DNA of 64,000 nt from Microvirga solisilvae (GTDB lineage: Bacteria; Pseudomonadota; Alphaproteobacteria; Rhizobiales; Beijerinckiaceae). The DNA is taken from NCBI RefSeq assembly GCF_022808595.1, contig NZ_JAKUCN010000007.1, positions 158,507-222,506 on the forward strand, given 5' to 3'. The translations under genes and the position numbers were made by a program. The first letter of the stretch is position 1, and every line of letters starts with the position of its first letter. The notes below the pieces were generated by a model. It saw only the letters and a program-made list of their open reading frames with translations, did no database searches and was not told the DNA's origin. This document shows positions 18,319 to 27,260 of the stretch, piece by piece.

Positions 18319-19401
18319 TTACGAAGTCAGGCCGCTGACGAGGGACGGAATGTCGAGCGGGCGGAAGCCGTAATGGTTCAGCCAGCGCACATCGGCCTCG
18401 AAGAATGGACGCAGGTCCGGCATGCCGTATTTCAGCATCGCGATGCGGTCGATGCCCATGCCCCAGGCGAAGCCCTGGTACTCGTCGGGATCGAGACCGC
18501 AATTGCGCAGCACGTTCGGATGCACCATGCCGCAGCCGAGAATTTCGAGCCAATCGGTGCCTTCGCCGAAGCGGATTTCGCCGCCCTTGCGCGAGCACTG
18601 AATATCCACTTCAGCCGACGGTTCGGTGAAGGGGAAGAACGACGGGCGGAAGCGCATTTTCACCTGATCGACCTCGAAGAAGGCCTTGCAGAATTCTTCG
18701 AGAATCCACTTCATGTGCGCGATGTTGGCCTGCTTGTCGATGACGAGACCTTCGACCTGATGGAACATCGGCGTGTGCGTCTGGTCCGAGTCGTGACGAT
18801 AGGTGCGGCCGGGAATGATCACGCGGATCGGCGGCTTTTGCGACGTCATCGTGCGGATCTGCACTGGCGAGGTATGCGTGCGCAGCACCTTGCGCTCGCC
18901 CTTCTCGTCGGGAGCGAGGAAGAAAGTGTCGTGCATCTCGCGCGCCGGATGGCCGACGGGGAAGTTCAGCGCTGTGAAGTTGAGATAATCCGTCTCGATA
19001 TCCGGACCCTCGGCCACGGAGAAACCCATATCGGCGAAGATCGCCGTCAGTTCCTCGATCACCTGGCTGATGGGATGGATGCGGCCGCGCGCTTCCGGCG
19101 CTTCCTGCACGGGCAGCGTCACGTCGATGCGCTCTGCGGCGAGGCGCGCTCCGAGAGCGGCCTCGGCGAGCGTTTCCTTCTTCGCCGCAAGGGCGCCCTG
19201 CACCTTGTCGCGCAGGCCGTTGATGAGAGGCCCGCGCTCTTTCCGCTCCTCGGGCGTCATGGCGCCGAGGGTCTTGAGCAATTCGGAGACGGAGCCCTTC
19301 TTGCCGAGCGCGGATACGCGCACGGATTCGAGCGCCGCTTCGTCGCCGGCGGCTTCGACCTGGGAAAGCAGGTCACGTTCAAGTTGATTGAGATCGGTCA
19401 T
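18319..19401 (-). CDS. pheS: phenylalanine--tRNA ligase alpha subunit
   Basis: The catalytic subunit that forms phenylalanyl-adenylate and charges tRNA-Phe. The 360-residue protein has the N-terminal coiled-coil (residues 1-90), class II motif 2 with [10 protein letters not shown], the [10 protein letters not shown] segment, and motif 3 [14 protein letters not shown]. No phenylalanine-rich leader peptide or other attenuator coding sequence was found in the 176 bases upstream, where a hairpin follows rplT. Confidence 0.97.
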   Translation of the reverse strand: MTDLNQLERDLLSQVEAAGDEAALESVRVSALGKKGSVSELLKTLGAMTPEERKERGPLINGLRDKVQGALAAKKETLAEAALGARLAAERIDVTLPVQEAPEARGRIHPISQVIEELTAIFADMGFSVAEGPDIETDYLNFTALNFPVGHPAREMHDTFFLAPDEKGERKVLRTHTSPVQIRTMTSQKPPIRVIIPGRTYRHDSDQTHTPMFHQVEGLVIDKQANIAHMKWILEEFCKAFFEVDQVKMRFRPSFFPFTEPSAEVDIQCSRKGGEIRFGEGTDWLEILGCGMVHPNVLRNCGLDPDEYQGFAWGMGIDRIAMLKYGMPDLRPFFEADVRWLNHYGFRPLDIPSLVSGLTS

Positions 19402-19531
19402 CGGTCCCTAGCCAGATGCTAAGCGCTTCAAGTGAGGCGCGGCGCGGGAACCGTGAAGTCGTCCGAGCCGCGTGGTCGCAACCGACAGCGTTCAGCCGTC
19501 AGCGCGGATGGTCTCGGAGAAGGGGGAGTCA

Positions 19532-19558
19532 GGTGCGGCTGAACGAGCCAGCCGCACC
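19532..19558 (-). terminator. stem-loop between rplT and pheS
   Basis: A perfect 9-base-pair stem (19532-19540 with 19550-19558) with a 9-base loop begins 20 bases past the rplT stop. The minus-strand bases after it are C-rich and not a T-run, so it is more likely an RNA-stability or partial-termination element than a full terminator. It would allow ribosomal-protein and synthetase genes to be expressed at different levels. Confidence 0.45.
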
Positions 19559-19577
19559 GAAAGCTAGTCTATCCGAC

Positions 19578-19946
19578 TTAGGCAGCCTGCTGCGGCAGGG
19601 CGGCCTTGGCGGCTTCCACGTAAGCGGCGAAAGCAGCCGGCTCGTGGATGGCCATTTCGGACAGGACCTTGCGATCGACCTCGATCCCAGCCTTGCCGAG
19701 ACCGTCGATAAATCGGGAATAGGTCATGTCATGCAGGCGGACGGCAGCGTTGAGACGCTGGATCCAGAGAGCGCGGAAGGTGCGCTTCTTGTTGCGACGA
19801 TCGCGCGTCGCATACTGCATGCTCTTCTCGACCGCCTGCTTGGCGATGCGGATGGTGTTCTTGCGGCGGCCGTAGAAACCTTTGGCGGCCTTGAAAACTT
19901 TTTTGTGCTTGGCGTGGGACGTAACGCCCCGTTTGACGCGTGCCAT
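19578..19946 (-). CDS. rplT: 50S ribosomal protein L20
   Basis: A 122-residue, strongly basic protein that binds 23S rRNA early in large-subunit assembly. It begins [30 protein letters not shown], here cited in part, and contains [21 protein letters not shown] in the usual position, both diagnostic. In other bacteria L20 also represses its own operon by binding leader RNA in or before rpmI; the structured spacer upstream of rpmI is a candidate site here. Confidence 0.97.
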   Translation of the reverse strand: MARVKRGVTSHAKHKKVFKAAKGFYGRRKNTIRIAKQAVEKSMQYATRDRRNKKRTFRALWIQRLNAAVRLHDMTYSRFIDGLGKAGIEVDRKVLSEMAIHEPAAFAAYVEAAKAALPQQAA

Positions 19947-19987
19947 GGGAAAACTCCTTCAAAATCCGGGATTGGTGGAAGACCGCC

Positions 19988-20188
19988 TTAGCCGTTGGGC
20001 AGGAAGTACTTCTTCACGTTGTAGGCGTCGCCCTCGAACAGCGTCGTGGTGCCGCGCAGGTTGCGGATCTGCTTCTTGGTCCGCTTGATCATCCCGTGGC
20101 GCTTGCCGGCCTGGGCGTAAACGACCTTGCCGGTGCCAGTGATCTTGAAGCGCTTCTTCGCGCCAGATTTCGTCTTCAGCTTGGGCAT
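19988..20188 (-). CDS. rpmI: 50S ribosomal protein L35
   Basis: A 66-residue basic ribosomal protein of the large subunit. The sequence [20 protein letters not shown] and the C-terminal [11 protein letters not shown] agree with the family end to end. A strong ribosome-binding site (AAAGGAG) precedes ATG 20188. It lies between infC and rplT, the order found in most bacteria. Confidence 0.97.
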   Translation of the reverse strand: MPKLKTKSGAKKRFKITGTGKVVYAQAGKRHGMIKRTKKQIRNLRGTTTLFEGDAYNVKKYFLPNG

Positions 20189-20303
20189 TTGGCTCTCCTT
20201 TGGTCAGGCCTTCGGAGCGGGAAACCCGCCTTTCAGGCCCAGTCTTGCTGCTTGAGCAAAACAAACCGCCACGGCAGCCCTAACAGCCGGGCGGTTCGAT
20301 GAA

Positions 20304-20361
20304 GGGGGGCTTATGGCAGAAGCCGCCCCAAAAAGCAATGGCCGCCGGAACCCCGACGGCC
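20304..20361 (-). promoter_or_regulatory. tandem hairpins in the infC-rpmI spacer
   Basis: Two strong stem-loops stand in the 199-base gap between infC and rpmI. The first (20340-20361, minus strand) is a 9-base-pair stem with a 4-base loop and is followed by ATTGC and five T, resembling a terminator. The second (20304-20329) pairs GGGG and GGCTT with AAGCC and CCCC around a bulged C. The arrangement suits attenuation or L20-dependent control of rpmI-rplT, but no L20-site match was established. Confidence 0.6.
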
Positions 20362-20387
20362 ATGAATTTCGCTTAGGTAGGAGTCGC

Positions 20388-20930
20388 TTAGCGCGGTGCC
20401 AGGACCATGACGACCTGACGGCCCTCGAAGTTCGGCTCCATCTCGACCTTGGCGATATCGCCGACATCGGCCTTGACCCGGTCGAGGACCTTCAGGCCCA
20501 GGGCTTGGTGGGCCATCTCACGGCCACGGAAGCGCAGGGTGATCTTCACCTTGTTGCCTTCCTCGAAGAAGCTCTTCATGGCCTTCATCTTCACGTCGTA
20601 ATCGTGGTCGTCGATGCCCGGGCGCAGCTTGATTTCCTTGACCTCGACGGTCTTCTGCTTCTTGCGCGCCTCGGCGGCTTTCTTCTGTTCCAGGAAGCGG
20701 AATTTGCCGTAATCGAGGATCTTGCAGACCGGAGGGGTCGCGTTCGGCGAGATTTCCACCAGATCGAGACCAGCGTCCTCGGCGAGGCGCATGGCATCGA
20801 AGAAGGGCATTACGCCTTTGTTCTGTCCGGTATCATCGATCAGCTGAACTTCGCGGACGCCGCGAATGTCTCGGTTTGCGCGCGGGCCTTCTTTCTGCGG
20901 CACCGGCAAGGGTCTCATGGGACGGCGAAT
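20388..20930 (-). CDS. infC: translation initiation factor IF-3 (probable ATT start)
   Basis: IF-3 binds the 30S subunit, prevents premature 50S joining and checks the initiation codon. The protein shows the N-terminal [19 protein letters not shown] segment, the lysine-rich linker and the C-terminal domain with [12 protein letters not shown]. The first ATG (20918) lacks a ribosome-binding site at normal distance. ATT at 20930, in frame four codons upstream, has AGGAG at 20940-20944 with 9-base spacing. The resulting protein begins MRRPMRPLP, a form seen in related IF-3 proteins. ATT starts on infC are the classic basis of IF-3 autoregulation. The length is then 180 residues. Confidence 0.93.
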   Translation of the reverse strand: MRRPMRPLPVPQKEGPRANRDIRGVREVQLIDDTGQNKGVMPFFDAMRLAEDAGLDLVEISPNATPPVCKILDYGKFRFLEQKKAAEARKKQKTVEVKEIKLRPGIDDHDYDVKMKAMKSFFEEGNKVKITLRFRGREMAHQALGLKVLDRVKADVGDIAKVEMEPNFEGRQVVMVLAPR

Positions 20931-20939
20931 GGCTCGTAT

Positions 20940-20944
20940 CTCCT
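20940..20944 (-). promoter_or_regulatory. ribosome-binding site deciding the infC ATT start
   Basis: AGGAG on the minus strand lies 9 bases before ATT 20930 and 21 bases before ATG 20918. The spacing fits only the ATT codon. Confidence 0.75.
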
Positions 20945-21048
20945 GTTTAGGGGCTCAGTTGAGGGGGGAGACCTTTTTCCAAAAGCCTCTTCAGCAAGCT
21001 CAACATTGCCGCGAATGGTTTTGACATTTCGCTCAAAACGGCGGGAAG

Positions 21049-22293
21049 TCAACTCGTTCTGTGGGCTGACCAGCTATCCAGAAGAGCGGAATACACATTG
21101 AGCGTGCTCGAAACCATGCGTTCGAGCGAGAAGTTCCGCTCCACATGGGCCCTCGCCCGGGTGCTCAAGGCGATTCTGGCGCTCGCGCCCAGGGTCAGGG
21201 CGGAGCCTACCGCCTCGGCCAAGGCCTCGGCATCGCCAGCCGGCACCCGCCAGCCGGTCCGCTCCTGCTGGGGAACCGTCGGCGGGGCAAGAACCGTCTC
21301 CGGCACGGCCCCGAGATCGGAGACCACCACCGGGGTTCCCATGGCCTGGGCCTCCACCGCCGAGCGGCCGAAGGCTTCCGGCTCCGTGGAAGGCACCGTG
21401 ACCACGGCGGCCGCCAGGAAGGCGGCCGGCATATCGGTGCAATGGCCGACCCGGCGCACGATTCCCTTCAGGCCCTTGGCCTCGATCAGACTGTCGAGTT
21501 CCTTCACATAGGAATCCCGCCCCTGCGGATCGCCCGCCAGGATATAGGCGACATCGGTCATGCCCGCATCGCGCAACTTGGCGGCGGCCTCGATCAGAAC
21601 CTTCTGGCCCTTCCATCCTGTCAGCCGCGCCGCGAGCAGCACCACGCGCTCGTGGGGCGCCACGTCCCAGGCCTTGCGCAGGGCCTCGATTCGCTCGGGC
21701 GCCACGGCGGCGGGCGCGAATTTCAGGAAATCCGTTCCCCGATAGATCACCCCGATCCGGTCGGCGGCCTGGGGATAATGGGAGCGGATCAGGTTGCTCG
21801 TATATTGCGAGTTGGCGATCACCACATCGCCCCGGGCCATGACCGAGTTGTAGAGCACCTTCACCGAGGAGCGGCCGGAATAGCTGCCGTGATAGGTGGT
21901 CACGAACGGGATGTTGAGGCTGCGCGCCGCGCCCATGGCCACCCAGGCCGGAGCACGGGAGCGGGCATGGATCAGCGACACCTTCTCCTTGTGGCAGATC
22001 TTGGCGAGCCTGCGCACGTTGAGAAACATGGAAAAGGGGTTCTTCGTCGCCGCCGGGAACGGAATCCAGATCCCGCCCTTGGCCTGGAGCTCGCCCACGA
22101 GCCGTCCGCCCTCGGTGGCAACCAGGGCCCGCGCGCCGGCGTTCACCAGTCCCTCGGCGATGTCGACGGCGGTGCGCTCCGCCCCACCTGCTTCAAGCTC
22201 CGGGATGATCTGCAGGATCGTCCGGCCAGCGAGGGGATGAATATGGGATGACGGGAAAGATGCTCCTCCGCCGGGTCGCGCTGAAAAACTCAC
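21049..22293 (-). CDS. glycosyltransferase family 4 protein
   Basis: A 414-residue GT-B glycosyltransferase. The N-terminal domain shows QIIPELEAGGAERTAVDIA, the common GT4 entry motif, followed by HARSRAPAW and YHGSYSGRSSVK. The C-terminal donor domain has LLAARLTGWKGQKVLIEAA and the E-x7-E motif in PSTEPEAFGRSAVEAQAMGTPV. The acceptor is probably a cell-surface glycan or lipid, but cannot be named. The start is GTG and the first 25 residues are poorly conserved in appearance, so a slightly later start is possible. It stands alone, divergent from the following hydrolase gene. Confidence 0.9.
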   Translation of the reverse strand: MSFSARPGGGASFPSSHIHPLAGRTILQIIPELEAGGAERTAVDIAEGLVNAGARALVATEGGRLVGELQAKGGIWIPFPAATKNPFSMFLNVRRLAKICHKEKVSLIHARSRAPAWVAMGAARSLNIPFVTTYHGSYSGRSSVKVLYNSVMARGDVVIANSQYTSNLIRSHYPQAADRIGVIYRGTDFLKFAPAAVAPERIEALRKAWDVAPHERVVLLAARLTGWKGQKVLIEAAAKLRDAGMTDVAYILAGDPQGRDSYVKELDSLIEAKGLKGIVRRVGHCTDMPAAFLAAAVVTVPSTEPEAFGRSAVEAQAMGTPVVVSDLGAVPETVLAPPTVPQQERTGWRVPAGDAEALAEAVGSALTLGASARIALSTRARAHVERNFSLERMVSSTLNVYSALLDSWSAHRTS

Positions 22294-22371
22294 CGATGTA
22301 AGAGCCTTCTCGTAGGGAATGACAGAATCGCTTTAAACCCTTGCTTCAAAGCAGTTGAGGACAGGTTAACC

Positions 22372-23133
22372 ATGCAGCAAAGCGTCACAGTCGGAGAAGG
22401 CGCCGATGCGCGCCGGATCGCCGTGCTCCACCGGGATGGCAAGGGACCGCCGGTGGTGTGGATCGGCGGCTTCAAGTCCGACATGCGGGCCACCAAGGCC
22501 ACGGCCATCGATTCCTGGGCGGAAGCCCAGGGCCGCGCCTGTCTTCGCTTCGATTATAGTGGGCATGGGGAATCGAGCGGCGATTTCCAGCAAGGCACCA
22601 TCTCCCACTGGCTGGAAGAGGCGCTTGCCGTCATAGAGCGTTTCCTGAAGGAGCGCCCGATTCTGGTCGGCTCCTCCATGGGCGGCTGGATCTCGCTGCT
22701 TGCCGCACGCCACCTGATGCAGACCCGCCCTGCCCTCGCACCCGCCGGCATCGTGCTCATCGCACCGGCGACCGACATGACGGAAAAGCTCATGTGGGGT
22801 CGCTTTCCGGAGGATATCCGGCGGGCGGTGGAAGAGACCGGGGTCTATTACCGCCCGTCGGCCTATTCGGAGGATCCCTACCCGATCACCAAAGTGCTGA
22901 TCGAGGATGGGCGTCGCCACCTTCTCCTTGGCAAGCCGATCCAGACCGGCTGCCCTGTCCATATCCTTCAGGGCATGGAGGACCCGGACGTACCGTGGAA
23001 CCACGCGCTCGAACTTGTGGAGCACCTGCCGGGAGACAGCGTCTCGCTCACGCTGATCAAGGATGGCGATCATCGCCTGTCGCGAGACGAGGATATCGAG
23101 CGGTTGATTGGAGCAATCGCGTCAATCGCGTGA
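22372..23133 (+). CDS. alpha/beta hydrolase, ABHD10-like
   Basis: A 253-residue serine hydrolase. It has the oxyanion region WIGGFKSDMRATKA, the FDYSGHGESSGDF segment, and the nucleophile elbow GSSMGGW (Ser near residue 103), followed by a late Asp (EDPDVPW) and His (DGDHRLSR). This arrangement, especially the GFKSDM and DYSGHG blocks, resembles ABHD10-type thioesterases/esterases. The physiological substrate is unknown. A ribosome-binding site (GAGGACAGG) precedes the start. Confidence 0.88.
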   Translation: MQQSVTVGEGADARRIAVLHRDGKGPPVVWIGGFKSDMRATKATAIDSWAEAQGRACLRFDYSGHGESSGDFQQGTISHWLEEALAVIERFLKERPILVGSSMGGWISLLAARHLMQTRPALAPAGIVLIAPATDMTEKLMWGRFPEDIRRAVEETGVYYRPSAYSEDPYPITKVLIEDGRRHLLLGKPIQTGCPVHILQGMEDPDVPWNHALELVEHLPGDSVSLTLIKDGDHRLSRDEDIERLIGAIASIA

Positions 23134-23148
23134 GAATGAAGGTGAGCC

Positions 23149-23415
23149 TTAATGCAGGCTCACCGTCGTCAGATCATGCGCCCATGCATTAGCCACAGCC
23201 GTCTCGCGGCTGTCGGTGAGCATAATGGGCTCGCCGCTGGCGGAAAGAAGTGCGAAGAGATTCATGCCCGGCTGGAGCTTGGGAGCCTCCGGAAACAGCC
23301 GCGCGACTTCGTCGGAACGCAGCGGCTTCACATAAGCCATCTCGCCGAGGCCCAGATTAGCCAGCTCAGCCACATTCAGAGGCCGATCGGCATGATGATT
23401 GGTGTTATGGTTCAT
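23149..23415 (-). CDS. DUF1150 family protein
   Basis: An 88-residue alphaproteobacterial protein of unknown function. Sequence features are the GLGEMAYVKPLRSDEV segment, LFALLSASGEPIMLTDSRETA and the terminal WAHDLTTVSLH, which match DUF1150. It lies 26 bases after an Hsp20 gene, an arrangement seen in related bacteria, so it may be part of the heat-shock regulon. ATG 23415 was chosen since the coding region upstream belongs to another frame of the Hsp20 gene. Confidence 0.85.
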   Translation of the reverse strand: MNHNTNHHADRPLNVAELANLGLGEMAYVKPLRSDEVARLFPEAPKLQPGMNLFALLSASGEPIMLTDSRETAVANAWAHDLTTVSLH

Positions 23416-23441
23416 GGCCGTCTCCTGTGCGGATGCTGCCG

Positions 23442-23876
23442 TCAAACCTTGTCCGTGGCGATGATGTTGATCTTGCGGATGATCCGCTCCGGTTCGGGCC
23501 GGATCAGATCGATCGACAACAGGCCATTGGACAGGTCCGCGCCCTGAACCTCCATGCCATCGACAAGGAGAAAGGTACGCTGAAACTGACGGGCGGCGAT
23601 GCCGCGATGAAGGAAGTGCCTGGTCTTGTCGTCGGACTGACGCCCCCGGATGACGAGTTGGTTCTCTTCCAGGGTCACCTCGAGCTGGTCCTGGGTAAAG
23701 CCAGCGACAGCCAGGGTGATGCGCAGACGCTCGGGAGCGTGTTCGGTACGAGGCAAACGCTCGATATTGTAGGGCGGATAGCCGTCTCCCGCTGCTTTCG
23801 CGACCCGGTCGAGCGCCTGCTCGATCTCGTCGAAGCCTAACAGAAACGGATGCCCAAAGGGCGACTGACGCGACAT
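23442..23876 (-). CDS. Hsp20 family small heat-shock protein
   Basis: A 144-residue ATP-independent chaperone that holds unfolding proteins. The alpha-crystallin domain spans about residues 35-125, with the strand PERLRITLAVAGFTQDQLEV and the typical ENQLVIRGRQ sheet; it ends in a short C-terminal tail. An N-terminal SPFGHPFLLGFDEIEQAL resembles the class of rhizobial HspA/HspD. A hairpin overlapping the region just before the start codon may control its translation by temperature. Confidence 0.93.
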   Translation of the reverse strand: MSRQSPFGHPFLLGFDEIEQALDRVAKAAGDGYPPYNIERLPRTEHAPERLRITLAVAGFTQDQLEVTLEENQLVIRGRQSDDKTRHFLHRGIAARQFQRTFLLVDGMEVQGADLSNGLLSIDLIRPEPERIIRKINIIATDKV

Positions 23877-23879
23877 ATT

Positions 23880-23905
23880 CGAAGCCCAAGGTTAGAGGCA
23901 CTTCG
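23880..23905 (-). promoter_or_regulatory. hairpin over the Hsp20 ribosome-binding region, possible thermosensor
   Basis: On the minus strand CGAAG (23901-23905) pairs with CTTCG (23880-23884), extended by a T-G wobble and a possible G-G step, three bases before the start codon. Rhizobial small heat-shock genes often use ROSE-type RNA thermometers. No clear AGGA site or U(U/C)GCU element is visible, so this is only a candidate. Confidence 0.35.
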
Positions 23906-23997
23906 GTTGAATGTAAGCCCGCTCATGCGGCACTCACACAGCCTTATCTCAAGGCCGTTGTCAGCAATATGGATATGCTTTCCGAGTGGATCAAGAC

Positions 23998-24021
23998 CCC
24001 CGCCAGAGCGCCCCGGCGGGG
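23998..24021 (-). terminator. GC-rich hairpin after argH
   Basis: A 7-base-pair stem (23998-24004 with 24015-24021) with a 10-base loop lies about 28 bases after the argH stop. The following minus-strand bases (GTCTTGATCC) are not a clean T-run, so termination may be partial. Confidence 0.5.
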
Positions 24022-24049
24022 ATAGAAATCAGAGTAAACGGGCCGCTTC

Positions 24050-25450
24050 TCAGACCTGTCCGCGCCACCAGGCGACCTGCTCGGCCACGCGCACAGGCGA
24101 GGTGCCACCGAAGCTGGTGCGGGAGCGGACGGAGTTCTCGACGCTCAGCACGTCGAAGATGCCCTTGTGGATCTTGGGCTCGACAGCCTGCATGACGTCC
24201 AGCGGCAGCTCCTCCAGGGTGCAGCCGCGCTTTTCCGCCTCGGAGACGATGCGGCCCGTGACGTGGTGGGCGTCACGAAAGGGAATGCCGAGATCGCGCA
24301 CGAGCCAGTCGGCGAGATCCGTCGCGGTGGAGAAGCCTGCTCCAGCGACAGCCGCCATGCGCTCGGGCACGGGCTCCAAATCCTCGATCATGCCGGTCAT
24401 GGCGGCGAGCACGATCTCGATGCTGTCGGCGGCGTCGAAGACCTGTTCCTTGTCCTCCTGCATGTCCTTGGAATAGGTCAGCGGCAGGCCCTTCATCATG
24501 GCGAGCACGGCCATCAGCGAGCCGAAGATGCGGCCCGACTTGCCGCGCACCAGTTCCGCCGCATCGGGATTGCGCTTCTGCGGCATCATGCTGGACCCGG
24601 TAGTCCAACGGTCGGGTAGCTTCACGAAGCCGAACGGCGCCGACATCCAGATGATGATCTCTTCCGCCAGCCGCGACAGATGCACGGCGCAGATCGAGGC
24701 CGCCGACATGAATTCCAGCAGGCTGTCGCGATCCGACACGGAATCGAGCGAGTTGCGGGTCGGGCCATCGAAGCCCAGCGCCTTCGCCGTCATGTGCCTG
24801 TCGATGGGGAAGGACGTGCCGGCGAGCGCGCCCGCGCCGAGCGGGCATTCGTTCAGGCGCTTGCGGGAATCGCGGATGCGGCTGCGGTCGCGGCCGAACA
24901 TTTCCACATAGGCCATGAGATGATGACCGAAGGTCACCGGTTGGGCGCTCTGCAGATGCGTGAAGCCGGGCATCACGGTCGCCACGTTCTTCTCCGCCTT
25001 GTTCAGCAGCGCCTTGATCAGGTTGGTGAGCTGCTCTTCCGTGCGGTCATGGGCATCGCGCATCCAGAGGCGGATATCGACGGCGACCTGATCGTTGCGG
25101 CTGCGGGCCGTATGAAGGCGGGCAGCCGGATCGCCCACAATCTCGCGAAGCCTGCTCTCCACATTCATATGGATGTCTTCGAGCGCCTTGGAATAGGTGA
25201 AGTTTCCTGTCTCGATCTCGCCCAGCACCCGCTGCAGGCCGTCATGGATCGCGGCCCGGTCGCTCTCCGCGATGATGCCCTGCTTGGCGAGCATGGTGCT
25301 GTGCGCGATAGAGCCCTGGATGTCCTGAGCGTAAAGGCGCTTGTCGAAATCGATGGAGGCGTTGATCGCTTCCATGAGCGCGCTCGGCGAGGACGAGAAC
25401 CGCCCGCCCCACATGGTGTTGGCACCGGACTTCTTGGCTTCTTCGGACAC
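24050..25450 (-). CDS. argH: argininosuccinate lyase
   Basis: Catalyses the last step of arginine synthesis, argininosuccinate to arginine and fumarate. The 466-residue protein has [20 protein letters not shown] in the N-terminal region (residues 14-33), HTARSRNDQ (113-121), [12 protein letters not shown] (173-184) and the fumarase/aspartase-superfamily signature [12 protein letters not shown] (285-296) with the catalytic serine. The start is GTG. It is monocistronic here, separated from a divergent peptide-transport operon by 207 bases. Confidence 0.97.
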   Translation of the reverse strand: MSEEAKKSGANTMWGGRFSSSPSALMEAINASIDFDKRLYAQDIQGSIAHSTMLAKQGIIAESDRAAIHDGLQRVLGEIETGNFTYSKALEDIHMNVESRLREIVGDPAARLHTARSRNDQVAVDIRLWMRDAHDRTEEQLTNLIKALLNKAEKNVATVMPGFTHLQSAQPVTFGHHLMAYVEMFGRDRSRIRDSRKRLNECPLGAGALAGTSFPIDRHMTAKALGFDGPTRNSLDSVSDRDSLLEFMSAASICAVHLSRLAEEIIIWMSAPFGFVKLPDRWTTGSSMMPQKRNPDAAELVRGKSGRIFGSLMAVLAMMKGLPLTYSKDMQEDKEQVFDAADSIEIVLAAMTGMIEDLEPVPERMAAVAGAGFSTATDLADWLVRDLGIPFRDAHHVTGRIVSEAEKRGCTLEELPLDVMQAVEPKIHKGIFDVLSVENSVRSRTSFGGTSPVRVAEQVAWWRGQV

Positions 25451-25657
25451 TGTGTTTCACCCGAGTTTAAAGGTCTGCCAGCCTTTGCCACAGGTCCTCT
25501 CCCAAGGCAAAGCGCAGCAGGGTTGCACCTGCATTAAGCACATTGTCCAATGTTTGCCAGTTTAAAACCAGTTGATAGACTCGACAGAGCCTGTGTGATT
25601 TGCATTCATACGGTTGGCTTAAACAAAGGCGCATCCAGCGCTAAAGGGAACTGGCCT

Positions 25658-27253
25658 ATGAAGACACTACCGAAATTCCTCCTCTCGGCAGCCATGGTCG
25701 CCACCATGGCGACCTCGTTCTCTGCCGTTCAGGCAGCGACGCCCCCGGACACGCTCGTCCAGGCCTGGCAGATGGACGACATCATCTCCCTCGATCCCGC
25801 CGAGATCTTCGAGATGAGCGCCTCCGAGATCAACGGCAACACCTATGAGCGTCTGATCTCCTACGACATCAAGGACGTTTCGAAGATCTCCGGCCAGGTC
25901 GCAGAGTCCTGGACGGTCTCGCCGGACGGCAAGACCTACACCTTCAAGATCAAGCCGAACCGCAAGTTCGCTTCCGGCAACCCGATCACCGCCGAAGACG
26001 TGGTGTATTCGCTGCACCGCGCCGTCATCCTCGACAAGTCGCCGGCGTTCATCCTGGGCCAGTTCGGTCTCGACAAGAACAACGTCAAGGACAAGGTCAA
26101 GCAGACCGGCCCGCTCGAGTTTACGTTCGAGGTGGATAAGGCTTACGCCCCGACCCTGGTTCTGTACTGCCTCGGCAACTCGGTTGCCTCCGTCGTCGAC
26201 AAGAAGCTGCTGGTGCAGAACGAGAAGGACGGCGATTTCGGCTATAACTGGCTGAAGACGCACTATGCCGGCTCGGGCCCCTACATCATGCGCGACTGGA
26301 AGGCGAACGAGGTTCTCGTTCTCGAGCGCAACCCGAACTATGAAAAGAAGACCCCGCTCGCTCGCGTGATCTACCGCCACATCAAGGAAACCGCGAACCA
26401 GCGTCTTCTGCTCGAGAAGGGCGACATCGACGTGGCGCGCAGCCTGAATCCGGAAGAGATCAACGCCGTCTCGAAGAGCTCGGACATCCAGATCCAGAGC
26501 GCTCCGAAGGGCACGGTCTATTATCTCGGCCTGAACCAGAAGAACCCGAACCTGTCGAAGCCTGAAGTTCGCCAAGCCCTCAAGTACCTCGTGGATTATT
26601 CGGCCATCGCCGACACGATCATGAAGTACAAGGGCGACGTTCATCAGAACTTCCTGCCCAAGGGCTTCCTCGGCGCCGAGACCAACAACCCCTACAAGCT
26701 CGACGTCGCCAAGGCGAAGGAACTGCTTGCCAAGGCCGGCCTGAAGGACGGTTTCTCGGTGACCATGGACACCCGCTCCACGCCTGAAATCATGGGCGTC
26801 GCCCAGGCCATGCAGAGCACCTTCGCGCAGGCCGGCGTGAAGCTCGAAATCCTGCCGATGGATTCCAAGCAGGCCCTGACCAAGTACCGCGCCCGCCAGC
26901 ACGATATCTATATCGGCAACTGGGGCTCGGACTATCAGGACCCGAACTCCAACGCGGACACTTTCGCGGCCAACGACGACAACTCGGACGGCGCGAAGGC
27001 AAAGCCCCTTGCATGGCGCAATGCCTGGGATCCGGGCCCGCTGACCGCCAAGACCCGCGCTGCCGTGATGGAGCGTGACGGCGAGAAGCGCGCTCAGATG
27101 TACAAGGAGCTGCAGAAGTCGGTTTCCGATGACGGCCCGTTCGTGATCTTCCTGCAGCAGACGGAAGTCGCTGCCGTGCGCAAGAACGTGAGCAACTTCG
27201 TTCTCGGCCCGTCGTTCAGCGACAACGACATCTCGCAGGCGAAGAAGAACTAA
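25658..27253 (+). CDS. peptide ABC transporter substrate-binding protein (family 5)
   Basis: The periplasmic binding protein of a DppABCDF/OppA-type importer. The 531-residue protein has a signal peptide of about 28 residues ending in AVQA-ATPP, followed by the family segments LDPAEIFEMSASEINGNTYE, YTFKIKPNRKFASGNPITAEDV and the long central ligand region. ATG 25658 with AAAGGGA upstream is preferred; the same frame is open further upstream but without signal-peptide character. It is the first gene of the peptide importer operon, followed by two permease and two ATPase genes and a dipeptidase. Confidence 0.93.
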   Translation: MKTLPKFLLSAAMVATMATSFSAVQAATPPDTLVQAWQMDDIISLDPAEIFEMSASEINGNTYERLISYDIKDVSKISGQVAESWTVSPDGKTYTFKIKPNRKFASGNPITAEDVVYSLHRAVILDKSPAFILGQFGLDKNNVKDKVKQTGPLEFTFEVDKAYAPTLVLYCLGNSVASVVDKKLLVQNEKDGDFGYNWLKTHYAGSGPYIMRDWKANEVLVLERNPNYEKKTPLARVIYRHIKETANQRLLLEKGDIDVARSLNPEEINAVSKSSDIQIQSAPKGTVYYLGLNQKNPNLSKPEVRQALKYLVDYSAIADTIMKYKGDVHQNFLPKGFLGAETNNPYKLDVAKAKELLAKAGLKDGFSVTMDTRSTPEIMGVAQAMQSTFAQAGVKLEILPMDSKQALTKYRARQHDIYIGNWGSDYQDPNSNADTFAANDDNSDGAKAKPLAWRNAWDPGPLTAKTRAAVMERDGEKRAQMYKELQKSVSDDGPFVIFLQQTEVAAVRKNVSNFVLGPSFSDNDISQAKKN

Positions 27254-27260
27254 ACCTGCA

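Noticed and set aside
17245..19422. 725-codon plus-strand open frame across pheT and pheS
   Set aside because: It is an antisense artefact of high third-position GC in two well-identified genes; no motif is present in its translation.
19402..19577. Phenylalanine leader-peptide attenuator before pheS
   Set aside because: No short frame rich in Phe codons is present in the spacer, only one stem-loop without a T-run.
25550..25657. Earlier start for the peptide-binding protein
   Set aside because: The upstream extension lacks signal-peptide character, while ATG 25658 has a ribosome-binding site and a typical signal sequence follows.
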